Part shown: piece by piece, positions 38,202 through 48,847 of the stretch | Layout of the letters: every line of letters starts with the position of its first letter | Numbering within the stretch: position 1 is the first letter of the stretch | Source: Streptomyces sp. DH12 | GTDB lineage: Bacteria; Actinomycetota; Actinomycetes; Streptomycetales; Streptomycetaceae | Assembly (NCBI RefSeq): GCF_020873895.1 | Contig: NZ_JAHWGT010000022.1 | Location: forward strand, 1 to 64,000 | Length of the DNA: 64,000 nucleotides | Reading direction: 5' to 3' | Translations under genes and position numbers: made by a program | The notes under the pieces: generated by a model | Database searches by the model: none | What the model was told of the DNA's origin: nothing | The model's input: only the letters and a program-made list of their open reading frames with translations

Positions 38202-38243
38202 CCGGGGCCGATCGACGGAAATACTTCCGCCGACCGGCCCCGG
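38202..38243 (-). terminator. Hairpin between infB and DUF503 gene
   Basis: A 19-bp stem (38202-38220 with 38225-38243) with a 4-nt loop. Two positions are A-C mismatches on the plus strand but become G-U pairs in minus-strand RNA, so it fits a terminator or attenuator in the infB direction. It lies 28 bases past the infB stop. Confidence 0.8.
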
Positions 38244-38271
38244 GTACCGCTCGTCAGTCGCGTCGGCCGTG

Positions 38272-41200
38272 TCAGCCGCGCGGCTTCTCGCGCATCTCGT
38301 ACGTCGCGATGACGTCGTCGACCTTGATGTCGTTGAAGTTGCCGAGGTTGATACCGCCCTCGAACCCTTCGCGGATCTCGGTGACGTCGTCCTTGAAGCG
38401 ACGCAGACCCTCGATGTTGAGGCTCTCCGCGACGACCTTGCCGTCGCGCAGGAGGCGCGCCTTGGTGTTGCGCTTGACCAGGCCGGAGCGGATGAGGACA
38501 CCCGCGATGTTGCCCAGCTTGGACGAGCGGAAGACCTCGCGGATCTCCGCCGTACCGAGCTCGACCTCTTCGTACTCCGGCTTGAGCAGACCCTTGAGGG
38601 CCGCCTCGATCTCCTCGATGGCCTGGTAGATCACCGAGTAGTAGCGGACGTCGACGCCCTCGCGCTCCGCCATCTGCGCGGCACGGCCGGCCGCGCGGAC
38701 GTTGAAGCCGATGACGATGGCGTCGGAGCCCATCGCCAGGTCGATGTCGGACTCGGTGACCGCACCCACACCGCGGTGCAGGACCCGGATGTCGACCTCT
38801 TCGCCGACGTCGAGCTGGAGCAGCGAGGACTCGAGGGCCTCCACCGAACCGGACGCGTCGCCCTTGATGATGAGGTTGAGTTCCTGGATCTGACCGGCCT
38901 TGAGCACCTTGTCGAGGTCCTCGAGGGACACCCGGCGGACGCGCTTGGCGAAGGCGGCGTTGCGCTCCCGCGCGGCGCGCTTCTCGGCGATCTGGCGGGC
39001 CGTGCGGTCCTCGTCGACGACGAGGAAGTTGTCGCCGGCACCCGGGACGTTGGTGAGGCCCAGGACCAGGACGGGAGTCGACGGGGTCGCCTCCTCGACG
39101 TTGTTGCCCTTGTCGTCGAGCATCGCCCGGACGCGGCCGTACGCGTCGCCGACGACCATCGTGTCGCCGACCCGCAGCGTGCCTCGCTGGACGAGGACGG
39201 TCGCCACGGCGCCGCGGCCGCGGTCGAGGTGGGACTCGATCGCGATGCCCTGCGCGTCCTGCTCCGGGTTGGCCCGCAGGTCGAGCGAGGCGTCCGCCGT
39301 GAGGATCACGGCCTCCAGCAGGGAGTCGATGTTCAGACCCTGCTTGGCGGAGATGTCGACGAACATCGTGTCGCCGCCGTACTCCTCGGCGACCAGGCCG
39401 TACTCGGTCAGCTGACCGCGCACCTTGACCGGGTCGGCGCCCTCGACGTCGATCTTGTTGACCGCGACCACGATCGGCACGTCGGCCGCCTTGGCGTGGT
39501 TCAGCGCCTCGATCGTCTGGGGCATCACACCGTCGTTCGCCGCCACCACGAGGATCGCGATGTCGGTGGACTTGGCACCGCGGGCACGCATGGCGGTGAA
39601 CGCCTCGTGACCCGGGGTGTCGATGAAGGTGATCTTGCGCTCTTCGTCGTTGACCTGGGTCGCGACCTGGTAGGCACCGATGTGCTGGGTGATGCCGCCG
39701 GCCTCGCCCGCGATGACGTTCGTCTTGCGGATCGCGTCGAGCAGTCGGGTCTTTCCGTGGTCGACGTGACCCATGACGGTGACGACCGGCGGACGCGGCG
39801 CGAGGTACTCCTCGCCGCCCTCGTCCTCGCCCCACTCGAGGTCGAAGGACTCGAGCAGCTCGCGGTCCTCCTCCTCCGGGGAGACGATCTGAACGGTGTA
39901 GTTCATCTCGTCGCCGAGGAGCTGCAGCGTCTCGTCGGAGACGGACTGCGTGGCCGTGACCATCTCGCCGAGGTTCATCATGACCGCGACGAGCGACGCC
40001 GGGTTGGCGTTGATCTTCTCCGCGAAGTCGGTGAGGGACGCACCGCGCGACAGGCGGACGGGCTCGCCGTTGCCGCGGGGCAGCATCACGCCGCCCACGG
40101 ACGGGGCCTGCATGGCCTCGTACTCCTGGCGCCTCTGACGCTTCGACTTGCGACCGCGACGGGCGGGACCGCCCGGACGGCCGAACGCACCCTGCGTGCC
40201 ACCGCGGCCGCCGGGGCCGCCGGGGCGACCACCGAAGCCGGGACGGCCGCCGAAGCCGCCGCCGCCACCCGGGGCACCGGGACGACCGCCGCCGCCACCG
40301 CCACCACCGGGGCGACCGGCGAAGCCGCCGCCGCCACCGCCGCCACCGGGACGGCCGGCGAAGCCGCCGCCGCCACCGCCGGGACGACCGGGACCGCCGG
40401 GACGACCGCCGGTCGCGGGACCGCGGCCGGCGGGGCCGGGGCGCGGGCCGGCAGCGGGACGCTGCGGCATCATGCCCGGGTTCGGGCGGTTGCCGGCGGG
40501 GCCGCCACCCGGGCGCGGGGCCTGGGGACGCGGCATGGAGCCGGGGGTGGGACGCGGGCCGCCGGGGCCGGCCTGGGGACGCGGGCCGCCCTGGCCGGGG
40601 GCCTGCGGACGCGGGCCGCCGGGGGCGCCGGCGCCACCGGGACGCGGGGCGCCGCCGGGACGGGGCGCCTGCGGGCGCGCCATGCCGGTGGAGCCGCCGG
40701 AGGTGAAGGGGTTGTTGCCCGGACGCGGGCCGGCCGGACGGCCACCCGGACGGGCGGCCTGCTGGCCGGGGCGCGGGGCGCCGGGGCGTGCGCCGCCCTG
40801 GCCCTGGCCCTGGGCCTGGCCCTGGCCGGACGCCTGGGGGCGAGCGGCGGGACGGGGACCCGGGGTGGCACCGGGCCGGGAACCGGCGGCGGGAGCCGAC
40901 GGCGGCGCGGTGAACTCGGGCTTGGACGGGGCCGGAGCCGCCGGGGCCGCCTTGGGGGCCGGGGCGGGCTTGGGACCCGGGGTCGGACGCGGGCCGGCGG
41001 CCGGCGTCGCGGGCTTCTCGGCGGCCGCGGGCTTCGGCGCGGGGGCGCCGGGCTTCGGGGCGGCCGGACGTGCCGCCTGCGCCGGGGAGGGCGCGGCGGG
41101 CTTGGCAGACGTGGGGGCACCCTCGCGCTTGGCGGGGGCGGGGGGGGCGGCCTTGCGGGGCGCCCCGGGCTTCGCAGCGGACTTGCCGGCGGAGCCGGGT

Positions 41201-41355
41201 CCCTGCAAAGCGTCGGTCAACTTGCGGACAACCGGCGCCTCGATCGTCGAAGACGCCGAACGCACGAATTCACCGAGTTCCTGGAGCTTGGCCATGACGA
41301 CCTTGCTCTCCACACCGAACTCCTTGGCGAGTTCGTATACCCGGACCTTAGCCAC
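38272..41355 (-). CDS. infB: Translation initiation factor IF-2
   Basis: GTPase that places initiator tRNA on the ribosome. The 1027-residue protein has an N-terminal IF2-N helix ([18 protein letters not shown]), then about 350 residues of Pro/Ala/Gly-rich sequence ending in a glycine-rich tract. The G-domain has GHVDHGKT (about 532), DTPGHE and NKID, and the C-terminal C1/C2 domains are complete. GTG 41355 has an AAAGGAG site. Streptomyces IF-2 is typically about this long. Confidence 0.96.
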   Translation of the reverse strand: MAKVRVYELAKEFGVESKVVMAKLQELGEFVRSASSTIEAPVVRKLTDALQGPGSAGKSAAKPGAPRKAAPPAPAKREGAPTSAKPAAPSPAQAARPAAPKPGAPAPKPAAAEKPATPAAGPRPTPGPKPAPAPKAAPAAPAPSKPEFTAPPSAPAAGSRPGATPGPRPAARPQASGQGQAQGQGQGGARPGAPRPGQQAARPGGRPAGPRPGNNPFTSGGSTGMARPQAPRPGGAPRPGGAGAPGGPRPQAPGQGGPRPQAGPGGPRPTPGSMPRPQAPRPGGGPAGNRPNPGMMPQRPAAGPRPGPAGRGPATGGRPGGPGRPGGGGGGFAGRPGGGGGGGGFAGRPGGGGGGGGRPGAPGGGGGFGGRPGFGGRPGGPGGRGGTQGAFGRPGGPARRGRKSKRQRRQEYEAMQAPSVGGVMLPRGNGEPVRLSRGASLTDFAEKINANPASLVAVMMNLGEMVTATQSVSDETLQLLGDEMNYTVQIVSPEEEDRELLESFDLEWGEDEGGEEYLAPRPPVVTVMGHVDHGKTRLLDAIRKTNVIAGEAGGITQHIGAYQVATQVNDEERKITFIDTPGHEAFTAMRARGAKSTDIAILVVAANDGVMPQTIEALNHAKAADVPIVVAVNKIDVEGADPVKVRGQLTEYGLVAEEYGGDTMFVDISAKQGLNIDSLLEAVILTADASLDLRANPEQDAQGIAIESHLDRGRGAVATVLVQRGTLRVGDTMVVGDAYGRVRAMLDDKGNNVEEATPSTPVLVLGLTNVPGAGDNFLVVDEDRTARQIAEKRAARERNAAFAKRVRRVSLEDLDKVLKAGQIQELNLIIKGDASGSVEALESSLLQLDVGEEVDIRVLHRGVGAVTESDIDLAMGSDAIVIGFNVRAAGRAAQMAEREGVDVRYYSVIYQAIEEIEAALKGLLKPEYEEVELGTAEIREVFRSSKLGNIAGVLIRSGLVKRNTKARLLRDGKVVAESLNIEGLRRFKDDVTEIREGFEGGINLGNFNDIKVDDVIATYEMREKPRG
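40148..40480. repeat. Glycine-rich coding repeat in infB
   Basis: Degenerate repeats on the minus strand encode [12 protein letters not shown]-type blocks. Runs of six to eight glycine codons alternate with FAGRPG, in the disordered linker of IF-2. Copy number probably varies between strains. Confidence 0.75.
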
Positions 41356-41507
41356 TTCGCTCCTTTGAGGTCCGGGTTACCGCCGGACCGTCGCTACTTC
41401 ATGGGCGTACTCATCGCGTACTCATCGAGTGCTCATCGCAATCTCGACCTACTTCCAACTCGCGAGGTACCTGACCGCACGGGTTCACCCCGTGCCGTAC
41501 TTCTTTC

Positions 41508-41786
41508 TTACGGTGTCGCCTGCTCGACGTATCGGCGGACGTCCGCGGTGTCGAGCGGACCCTGGACCCGGAGGGACCGGGGGAACGCCCGGCGGCGGAC
41601 CGCCAGATCGAGACAGGACCGGACGGGATGCACGTAGACACCCCGACCGGGCAGCGTACCGCGAGGATCGGGGGCACACTCACCTCCGACCGCCACGATG
41701 CGCAGCAGATCGGTCTTGGCCGCCCGCTCCCGGCATCCCACACAGGTTCGCTCAGGGCATGCGCGGGCATGCGTCCGGCCAGACAC
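41508..41786 (-). CDS. ylxR: YlxR family RNA-binding protein
   Basis: A 92-residue nusA-infB intergenic protein with the family motif ERTCVGCRERA (C15 and C18) and GRGVYVHP. YlxR binds RNA and has been linked to RNase P or nucleoid functions in other bacteria. The start is GTG 41786. It lies between nusA and infB on the same strand, with 295 bases to nusA and 152 bases to infB. Confidence 0.92.
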   Translation of the reverse strand: MSGRTHARACPERTCVGCRERAAKTDLLRIVAVGGECAPDPRGTLPGRGVYVHPVRSCLDLAVRRRAFPRSLRVQGPLDTADVRRYVEQATP

Positions 41787-42081
41787 GCTTAAGTCTACCT
41801 CCCCGCACCGACCTCACCCCTTTGGGGCAAGAATCGAACGGATGTTGTCGTGATCCCGTCGTGGTCTCGTGGTTGCCCAACGTGACCGCGGCCGATCCTA
41901 TTCCCGTCCGGCCGGGGTCGCTCCCGGTCGGACGGCCCGCCCGGACCGCTCGGGAGCGGCGCCCGCGGGCGACACGGACCGCCCAGTCTGCCCCACCCGT
42001 CCCGCCCCGGTCGCGCGGATTTCCGCGGCGGCCGGCGGCGGGGCAGGGGGACGGCGGTCCGAGGCGCGCCCCGGAGCGGGT

Positions 42082-43080
42082 TCAGGAGGCGTCCGGCGCC
42101 GGCTGCTCGGTGTCCGGGCGGATGTCGATGCGCCAGCCGGTGAGGCGGGCGGCCAGGCGGGCGTTCTGGCCCTCCTTGCCGATCGCCAGCGACAGCTGGT
42201 AGTCCGGCACGGTCACCCGGGCGGACCGGGCGGCGAGGTCGACGATCTCGACCTTGGAGACCCGGGCCGGGGAGAGGGCGTTCGCCACCATGTCGGCCGG
42301 GTCGTCCGACCAGTCGACGATGTCGATCTTCTCGCCGAGCAGTTCGGCCATGACATTGCGCACACGGCCGCCCATGGGGCCGATGCAGGCGCCCTTGGCG
42401 TTGAGACCGGACCGGGTGGCCCGGACGGCGATCTTGGTGCGGTGGCCGGCCTCACGGGCGATCGCGGCGATCTCGACGGAACCGTCGGCGATCTCCGGGA
42501 CCTCCAGCGCGAAGAGCTTCTTCACCAGGTTCGGGTGGGTGCGCGAGAGGGTGACGGAGGGGCCGCGCACGCCCTTGGCGACGCGGACCACGTACGTGCG
42601 CAGCCGCAGGCCGTGCGTGTACTCCTCGCCCGGCACCTGCTCCTGCACCGGGAGGATGGCCTCCAGCTTGTCGTCCAGCCTGACCAGGACGTTCTTCGGG
42701 TCCTTGCCCTGCTGCACCATGCCGGCGACGATGTCGCCCTCGCGGCGCGCGTACTCGCCGAAGGTCACGTCGTTCTCGGCGTCGCGCAGCCGCTGCTGGA
42801 TGACCTGGCGGGCGGTGGTCGCCGCGATGCGGCCGAAATCCGACGGGGTGTCGTCGAACTCCTTGGGCTCCTGCCCCTCCTCCAGGTCCGCCGGGTCCTC
42901 CTTCGCCCACACCGTCACGTGACCGGTCTGCCGGTCCAGCACGACACGGGCGTGGCGGCGGGCTCCCTCGGTGCGGTGGTAGGCGATGAGGAGGGCCGAC
43001 TCGATCGCCTCGACCAGCAGCTCGAAGGGGATCTCCTTCTCATGTGCCAAGCCCTTGAGAAGCTTCACATCGATGTCCAC
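42082..43080 (-). CDS. nusA: Transcription termination/antitermination factor NusA
   Basis: Binds RNA polymerase and controls pausing, termination and rRNA antitermination. The 332-residue protein has the N-terminal RNAP-binding domain, an S1 domain ([11 protein letters not shown], about 110) and two KH domains ([18 protein letters not shown], about 223; [15 protein letters not shown], about 300). It lacks the acidic C-terminal repeats of E. coli NusA, as is usual in actinobacteria. GTG 43080 follows the rimP stop by two bases. Confidence 0.95.
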   Translation of the reverse strand: MDIDVKLLKGLAHEKEIPFELLVEAIESALLIAYHRTEGARRHARVVLDRQTGHVTVWAKEDPADLEEGQEPKEFDDTPSDFGRIAATTARQVIQQRLRDAENDVTFGEYARREGDIVAGMVQQGKDPKNVLVRLDDKLEAILPVQEQVPGEEYTHGLRLRTYVVRVAKGVRGPSVTLSRTHPNLVKKLFALEVPEIADGSVEIAAIAREAGHRTKIAVRATRSGLNAKGACIGPMGGRVRNVMAELLGEKIDIVDWSDDPADMVANALSPARVSKVEIVDLAARSARVTVPDYQLSLAIGKEGQNARLAARLTGWRIDIRPDTEQPAPDAS

Positions 43081-43082
43081 GG

Positions 43083-43583
43083 CTACGCCTCCTCCTCTTC
43101 CTTCTTGTCCTTGCGGTTGAACTCGATCTCCACGCGCGCCTTGGCGACCTCGGCGAACTCCACGCGCCGGGCGGTGGGCTTGCGGCCCTTCACGCCCGGC
43201 ACCTCCAGGTCCAGACCCTCGTCGTCCACGCCGAGGACGCGGGCGACCAGCTCGGAGCCCTCGGTGAGCCGCAGCTTCACCAGGCGCCCGGTGGCGCGCA
43301 CGTAGTGGCGGTGCTCGGTGAGGGGGCGGTCGGCGCCGGGGGAACTCACTTCGAGGACGTACTCGTCCTCGCCCATCGCGTCCGTCTCGTCGAGCTTCTC
43401 GGAGAGGGCGCGGCTCACTTCGGCGCAGGCGTCCAGCTCCACGCCGTCGTCCGAGTCGACGATGACCCGCAGCACCCTGCGGCGGCCCGCCCGGGACACC
43501 TCGATCTCCTCGAGGTCCAGCTGCCTGGCGGCGACCAGCGGTTCCAGCAGCTCGCGCAGCCTCTCGCTCTGGGTGGTGCTCAT
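43083..43583 (-). CDS. rimP: Ribosome maturation factor RimP
   Basis: A 166-residue 30S assembly factor. Visible motifs are [34 protein letters not shown] and the C-terminal RRVEFAEV. The start is ATG 43583 with GAGGAG upstream. Longer forms to 43637 add an unrelated Arg/Thr stretch. It heads the rimP-nusA-ylxR-infB unit. Confidence 0.94.
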   Translation of the reverse strand: MSTTQSERLRELLEPLVAARQLDLEEIEVSRAGRRRVLRVIVDSDDGVELDACAEVSRALSEKLDETDAMGEDEYVLEVSSPGADRPLTEHRHYVRATGRLVKLRLTEGSELVARVLGVDDEGLDLEVPGVKGRKPTARRVEFAEVAKARVEIEFNRKDKKEEEEA

Positions 43584-43735
43584 CCGGGTGACTCCTCGGC
43601 CGCGTGTGCTGTTGTGGGTTCGTCGCGTGTCAGACAAAGGGTATCCGGTCGCGGAGGGTGTTGCCGTCCACCCCGTGACGGGCCGCGGGTACGCTCGCCA
43701 GCGGTGATCTTGCGGTATGTACCCGAAGGAGTGAC

Positions 43736-44323
43736 GTGGAGCGCACGGGGCTGACGCGCAGGCGTGCCCTCGCGGTGGCCGCGGTCGGCGCGGTGCCCGC
43801 GGGCTGCACGGGTGCGGAGCCGGACGGCGGCGGGCCCGGCGGCGCGGCGCGCACGACCGCCGCCGACCGCGCCCGGCGCGCGGAGGCGGCGCTGCGCCGC
43901 CGCTCCGCCGCGGTGAGCGCCGAACTCCTGGCCGGATACGACGCGGCCTTGGCCGCGCACCCCTCGCTCCGCGCCCGCCTCGCGCCGCTGCGGGAGGCGA
44001 CGGCGCGGCACGTGACGGCGCTGGCCCCGGCCGACGGGGCGGCCGCCGGTGCCGGCGGCGCCCGGGGCGCGCGGTCGGAAGGGCGCGCGCCCGCCCCTGG
44101 TGCGCGCGCCTCCTCGCCCGGCCCCGGGGCGCCCTCCGCGGGCGCCGCAGCCGCCGACCCCGGGGCCGCGCTCGCCGGATTGGCCGCGCTGGCCACCCGT
44201 ACCGCCGCGGCGCACACCGCCGCGCTCGACGGCGCGCCGCCGGAGCTGGCGCGGCTGCTGGCCTCGGTCGCCGCGGCGGGCGCCGCGCACGCGTACCTGC
44301 TGGGCCCCGGGGCGCGGCCGTGA
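43736..44323 (+). CDS. Predicted Tat-type lipoprotein, Ala-rich
   Basis: A 195-residue protein starting at GTG 43736 with a GGAG site. The N-terminus has RRR, a hydrophobic stretch and a lipobox-like VPAGC (cysteine at residue 24), so it is probably exported and lipidated. The rest is helical and rich in Ala/Arg, with a Gly/Pro/Ser-rich insert (about 100-145). Its 4-base overlap (GTGA) with the DUF4439 gene suggests the two work together. The specific family is not recognised; the C-terminal half resembles the ferritin-like DUF4439 fold only loosely. Confidence 0.8.
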   Translation: MERTGLTRRRALAVAAVGAVPAGCTGAEPDGGGPGGAARTTAADRARRAEAALRRRSAAVSAELLAGYDAALAAHPSLRARLAPLREATARHVTALAPADGAAAGAGGARGARSEGRAPAPGARASSPGPGAPSAGAAAADPGAALAGLAALATRTAAAHTAALDGAPPELARLLASVAAAGAAHAYLLGPGARP

Positions 44324-44739
44324 GCGCGCTGGAGGCCGCGCGGGCGGCGCTCGCGGCGGAGCACGCCGCGGTGTACGGGTACGGCGTGGTCGGCGCCCGG
44401 GTCGGTGACGCGCGCCGCGCGGAGGCCGCGCAGGCCCACGCCGCCCACCGGGCACGGCGCGACGCGCTGGTCCGGACGGTGCGGGGGCTGGGCGGTGCGC
44501 CCGTCGCCGCGGAGCCGGCGTACGCGCTGCCGTTCGCGGTGGCGGACGGCCCGGCGGCGGCGCGGCTCGCCGCCGAGCTGGAGGACCGGGTGGCGGGCGT
44601 CTACGCCGACCTCGTTCGGGCCGCCGGGGGGCCGCTGCGCCGGGAGGCCGCCGCGGCGCTGCGCGAGGCGGCGGTACGGGCCGTGCGCTGGCGGGGCGGG
44701 GGCGGCGTAGCCTTTCCTGGGCTCGCCGAGCGACCGTGA
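44320..44739 (+). CDS. DUF4439 ferritin-like protein
   Basis: A 139-residue four-helix protein resembling DUF4439: AALAAEHAAVYGYGVVGARV opens the first helix, with later AQAHAAHRARRDAL. Ferritin-like metal ligands are not obvious, although E14, H15 and H40-43 are candidates. GTG 44320 overlaps the preceding lipoprotein stop. The function is unknown. Confidence 0.85.
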   Translation: MSALEAARAALAAEHAAVYGYGVVGARVGDARRAEAAQAHAAHRARRDALVRTVRGLGGAPVAAEPAYALPFAVADGPAAARLAAELEDRVAGVYADLVRAAGGPLRREAAAALREAAVRAVRWRGGGGVAFPGLAERP

Positions 44740-44784
44740 GCCGCTCACACGACTCAGCAGCGCAGGGAAGGGAACCCCGCACGC

Positions 44785-45789
44785 ATGGCCCACGCCGGTG
44801 ACGCCCCCGCTTTCGCTCCGCCGCGCCGCCTCGTGCGGGCGCTCGGCGAGACGTACGGCGGGGGCGGCGGGACGGCCGAGTGGCTCGCGGGGCTGCCCGC
44901 CGCCGCGCGCGGTGAGCTGGCGCGGCACGGCGCCGCGGCGGAGCGGGTGGTGGAGCCGGGCGGCCGCAGCAGCCTCGTGGTGCTCGTGCGCCTGGCCGGG
45001 GGCGAGCCGGCCGCTCTGAAGCTGGCGCCGCCGGTGGCGGGGCCGGAGCCGGAGCGCGCGGCCCTCGCGCACTGGGACGGCTGGGGCGCCGTACGGCTGC
45101 TGCCGCCCGCCGACGACGCGAACCTTGATGACGACGCCGACGACGCCGACGGGGCCAGCGGGACGGGTGCGGCCGCCGGCGGCGGTACGCCGGGCACGGC
45201 GGGGCTGCTGCTGGAGCGGCTGCGGCCGGACGTGTCGCTGCGCTCCCTACCGGACGCCAAGGCGCTGCTGGAGGCGGCCGGCACGGTCCGGCGGCTGTGG
45301 GTCGAGCCGCCCGAGGGCCACGCCTTCGAGACCGTGGCCGACCGGACGGAGCGCCAGGCGGCGGCCATGGCCGCGTACCGCGCGGACCCGACGGCGGGCC
45401 CCCTGGTGGCCGCCGCGCTCCGGGCGCGCGGGGAGCTGGTGGCGGCGGACGCGGAGGCGCTGCTGCTGCACGGCTGCTTCCGGCAGGGCAAGGTGCTGGC
45501 GGGCGAGCGGGCGCCCTGGCTTGCGGTGGGTCCCGAGCCGGTCGTCGGGGAGCGGGCGTACGACCTGGCGCGGCTCGTGCGGGACCGGGTCGAGGACCTG
45601 GTGGCGGAGGCGACCGGCGCGGCGACGGGGCGGCGGCGGGTGCACAAGCTGGCCGACGCCCTGGAGGTCGACCGCGACCGGCTGCGCGGCTGGACCCTGT
45701 TCCGCGCCGTGGAGTCCGCGACCCGGGCGATGGCCGCGGGGCGGGGGCGCGAGGCGGAGACCCTGTTGGAGTTCGCGGGCTGGCTCTGA
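44785..45789 (+). CDS. Aminoglycoside phosphotransferase-fold protein, probably catalytically dead
   Basis: A 334-residue protein with the APH(6)/streptomycin kinase-like pattern, namely ALKLAPP (K79) and WLAVGPEPVVGERAYDLARLV. However, the catalytic loop reads HGCFRQGK (229-236) instead of HGDxxxxN. The metal-binding aspartate of the IDPKP motif is replaced (VGPEP, 248-252). This suggests a pseudokinase, a binding rather than phosphorylating protein. An Asp/Gly-rich insert lies at 109-137. The start is ATG 44785 with GGAAGGG upstream. Confidence 0.82.
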   Translation: MAHAGDAPAFAPPRRLVRALGETYGGGGGTAEWLAGLPAAARGELARHGAAAERVVEPGGRSSLVVLVRLAGGEPAALKLAPPVAGPEPERAALAHWDGWGAVRLLPPADDANLDDDADDADGASGTGAAAGGGTPGTAGLLLERLRPDVSLRSLPDAKALLEAAGTVRRLWVEPPEGHAFETVADRTERQAAAMAAYRADPTAGPLVAAALRARGELVAADAEALLLHGCFRQGKVLAGERAPWLAVGPEPVVGERAYDLARLVRDRVEDLVAEATGAATGRRRVHKLADALEVDRDRLRGWTLFRAVESATRAMAAGRGREAETLLEFAGWL

Positions 45790-45878
45790 CCCGACCCCGA
45801 CCTCTTTCGACCGTTTGGGTGCAATATGGGCGTATCTGCTCGTGCACGTCCGGGCCCATCCGACGGCAGGGGGTCGTC

Positions 45879-47018
45879 ATGGTCGAGGAAGCAGTCACCG
45901 CGGTCATCCTGGCGGGCACGGCCGCCGGAGCGTACGCCGCGGCCGCCGTCAGGGTCGTCAAACAGTACGAGCAGGGCGTCGTCCTGCGGCTGGGGCGGTT
46001 GCGCAGCCGGGTGCGGGGGCCGGGGCTGACGGTGATCGTCCCCTTCGTCGACCGCATGCGGAAGGTGAGCATGCAGATCGTGACGATGCCGGTCCCCGCC
46101 CAGGACGGCATCACCCGGGACAACGTCACGGTGCGGGTCGACGCGGTGATCTACTTCAAGGTCGTCGACCCGGTCGACGCCGTCATCCGCGTCGAGGACT
46201 ACCGGTTCGCGGTCTCGCAGATCGCGCAGACGTCGCTGCGTTCGATCATCGGCAAGAGCGAGCTGGACGACCTGCTCTCCAACCGCGAGAAGCTCAACGA
46301 GGGGCTGGAGCTGATGATCGACAGCCCGGCCGTCGAATGGGGCGTGACCATCGACCGGGTGGAGATCAAGGACGTGTCCCTGCCCGAGACCATGAAGCGC
46401 TCCATGGCGCGGCAGGCGGAGGCCGACCGCGAGCGGCGGGCCCGGCTGATCAACGCGGACGCGGAGCTGCAGGCGTCGAAGAAGCTCTCGGAGGCGGCCC
46501 GCGAGATGGCCGACACGCCGTCCGCGCTCCAGCTGAGGCTGTTGCAGACGGTCATGGCGGTCGCGGCCGAGAAGAACTCGACCCTCGTCCTGCCGATCCC
46601 CGTCGAGCTGCTGCGGTTCCTGGAGCGCTCCGCCGAGCGGGCCGAGCACGAGACCGCCGGGCACGGACGGGACCGGGGCGCCGGGGACCACGACCACCGC
46701 GACGGGGGCGACCGGTACGGCCGGGGGCAGGCCGGTGACGCCGGTGACGAGGGCGCGGGGGCGCACGGGGGCACGGGATCGGGCGGCGGGGCGCACGGCC
46801 CGTCGGCGCTCGGACCGGCGGTGCGGGGGCCGTCCGCGCTGGACCCGGCCCCCTGGGAGCCCGCCGCCCACCCCCTGGGGCGGCGGCCGACACAAGGCCA
46901 GGGCCAGGACCAGGACCAGGGCCAGGGGCGCCACGAGCCGTCCCCGGCGCACCCGGCACATCCCGCGCCGCCCCTGCGGATCCGGGACGAGGACGCCGGT
47001 ACCGCCGGGTGCCTGTGA
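45879..47018 (+). CDS. SPFH/band 7 (slipin-like) membrane protein
   Basis: A 379-residue stomatin/slipin-type protein. An N-terminal transmembrane helix (residues 4-24) is followed by VVKQYEQGVVLRLGRLR, the SPFH domain, and a coiled-coil segment rich in Ala/Glu/Arg. The C-terminal 120 residues are Gly/His/Asp-rich and disordered. ATG 45879 (MVEEAVTA) has an AGGGGG site. Slipins organise membrane microdomains and often pair with NfeD proteins; none is adjacent here. Confidence 0.9.
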   Translation: MVEEAVTAVILAGTAAGAYAAAAVRVVKQYEQGVVLRLGRLRSRVRGPGLTVIVPFVDRMRKVSMQIVTMPVPAQDGITRDNVTVRVDAVIYFKVVDPVDAVIRVEDYRFAVSQIAQTSLRSIIGKSELDDLLSNREKLNEGLELMIDSPAVEWGVTIDRVEIKDVSLPETMKRSMARQAEADRERRARLINADAELQASKKLSEAAREMADTPSALQLRLLQTVMAVAAEKNSTLVLPIPVELLRFLERSAERAEHETAGHGRDRGAGDHDHRDGGDRYGRGQAGDAGDEGAGAHGGTGSGGGAHGPSALGPAVRGPSALDPAPWEPAAHPLGRRPTQGQGQDQDQGQGRHEPSPAHPAHPAPPLRIRDEDAGTAGCL

Positions 47019-47054
47019 CGCACGCCCCGCCCGTCCGGCGGGGGCGGGTACGCG

Positions 47055-47100
47055 CGCACGCCGGTGCGCCGCCCCGGGTGGGGCGGCGCACCGGCGTGCG
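47055..47100. terminator. Bidirectional hairpin between SPFH gene and proS
   Basis: A perfect 21-bp inverted repeat (47055-47075 with 47080-47100) with a 4-nt loop, between the convergent SPFH and proS genes. Confidence 0.88.
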
Positions 47101-47149
47101 GGTGGTCACGCGCCCGTGACGCCTGCGGCGGGGCGCCCGGGGGGAGCGG

Positions 47150-48847
47150 TCAGGCCGTCAGGCGGGCCACGGCCTCCTCGACCGTCAGCTCCTCGCGCTC
47201 ACCGGTGCGGCGGTCCTTCAGCTCGACGACGCCCTCGCCGGAGCGGCGGCCCGCCACGAGGATCCGCGGTACGCCCAGCAGCTCGGCGTCGGTGAACTTC
47301 ACGCCCGGCGACACCCCGGCGCGGTCGTCGACGAGGACGCGCAGCCCGGCCTCGCCGAGCTTCTCCGAGACCTCCAGGGCCAGCTCCGTCTGGAGGGCCT
47401 TCCCGGCGGCGACGACGTGCACGTCGGCCGGGGCGATCTCCCGGGGCCAGCACAGGCCCTTGTCGTCGGCGGTCTGCTCGGCGAGGGCCGCCACCGCGCG
47501 GGAGACGCCGATGCCGTACGAGCCCATCGTGACCCGGACGGGCTTGCCGTTCTGGCCGAGGACGTCCAGCTGGAAGGCGTCGGTGTACTTGCGGCCGAGC
47601 TGGAAGATGTGGCCGATCTCGATGGCGCGGTCCAGCTTCAGGCCGGCGCCGCACCGCGGGCAGGGGTCGCCCTCCTCGACCACCACGACGTCGAGGTACT
47701 CGTCGACCTGGAAGTCGCGGCCGGACACGACGTTGCGGGCGTGGGTGTCGGGCTTGTTCGCGCCGGTGATCCAGGCGGTGCCGGGGGCGACGCGGGGGTC
47801 GGCGATGTAGCGGACCTTGTCCAGGCCCTGCGGGCCGACGTAGCCGCGGACCAGGTCGGGGCGGCCCTCGAAGTCGTCGGCGGTGACCATCTCGACGACG
47901 GCCGGGGCGAGGTGGTCCTCCAGCTTGCCGAGGTCGACCTCGCGGTCTCCGGGCACGCCCACGGCCACGATCTCGCCGTCCACCTTCACCAGAAGGTTCT
48001 TCAGCGTGGCCGACGCCGGCACGCCGAGGTGCTCGGCGAGGGTCTCGATGGTCGGCGTGTCCGGGGTGTCGAGCTCCTCGACCGGACCGTGCGCCGAGCC
48101 GTCGGCCGGCGCGCCGCCCGCGAAGGTCACGGCCTCGGTGTTGGCCGCGTAGTCGCAGGACGGGCAGTGGACGAAGGTGTCCTCGCCCGCCGCGGCGGGG
48201 GCCAGGAACTCCTCGGAGGCCGAGCCGCCCATGGCGCCGGAGACCGCGGACACGATCTTGTGCCGCAGGCCGAGCCGCTCGAAGATCCGCACGTACGCCT
48301 CGCGGTGCAGGCGGTAGGACTCGGCCAGGCCCTCGTCGGTGGTGTCGAAGGAGTACGAGTCCTTCATCTGGAACTCGCGGCCGCGCAGGATGCCCGAGCG
48401 CGGGCGGGCCTCGTCGCGGTACTTCGTCTGGATCTGGTAGAGGATCACGGGCAGGTCCTTGTAGGACGTGCACTGGTCCTTGACCAGCTGGGTGAAGATC
48501 TCCTCGTGCGTGGGGCCGAGCAGGTAGTCGGCGCCCTTGCGGTCCTGGAGGCGGAACAGCTCCGCGCCGTACTCGTCCCAGCGGCCGGTCGCCTCGTACG
48601 GCTCCTTCGGCAGCAGGGCGGGCAGCAGGACCTCCTGGCCGCCGATGGCGTCCATTTCCTCGCGCACCACGCGGGCGACGTTCTCCAGGACCTTCTTGCC
48701 CAGCGGCAGCCAGGACCAGATGCCGGCGGCGTTGCGGCGGACGTAGCCGGCGCGGACGAGCAGCTTGTGGCTGAGCGTCTCGGCGTCCGCCGGGTCGTCG
48801 CGCAGTGTCTTGACCATCAACCGGGACATGCGCTGGACCTGGGCCAT
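47150..48847 (-). CDS. proS: Prolyl-tRNA synthetase
   Basis: Class II aminoacyl-tRNA synthetase of the bacterial type, charging tRNA-Pro. The 565-residue protein has an N-terminal catalytic core with GPTHEE (about 110) and [24 protein letters not shown] (motif 2 region, from about 140). The inserted editing domain is present ([19 protein letters not shown]), followed by GSYGIGVSR (motif 3) and the anticodon-binding domain. ATG 48847 is the start. Confidence 0.96.
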   Translation of the reverse strand: MAQVQRMSRLMVKTLRDDPADAETLSHKLLVRAGYVRRNAAGIWSWLPLGKKVLENVARVVREEMDAIGGQEVLLPALLPKEPYEATGRWDEYGAELFRLQDRKGADYLLGPTHEEIFTQLVKDQCTSYKDLPVILYQIQTKYRDEARPRSGILRGREFQMKDSYSFDTTDEGLAESYRLHREAYVRIFERLGLRHKIVSAVSGAMGGSASEEFLAPAAAGEDTFVHCPSCDYAANTEAVTFAGGAPADGSAHGPVEELDTPDTPTIETLAEHLGVPASATLKNLLVKVDGEIVAVGVPGDREVDLGKLEDHLAPAVVEMVTADDFEGRPDLVRGYVGPQGLDKVRYIADPRVAPGTAWITGANKPDTHARNVVSGRDFQVDEYLDVVVVEEGDPCPRCGAGLKLDRAIEIGHIFQLGRKYTDAFQLDVLGQNGKPVRVTMGSYGIGVSRAVAALAEQTADDKGLCWPREIAPADVHVVAAGKALQTELALEVSEKLGEAGLRVLVDDRAGVSPGVKFTDAELLGVPRILVAGRRSGEGVVELKDRRTGEREELTVEEAVARLTA

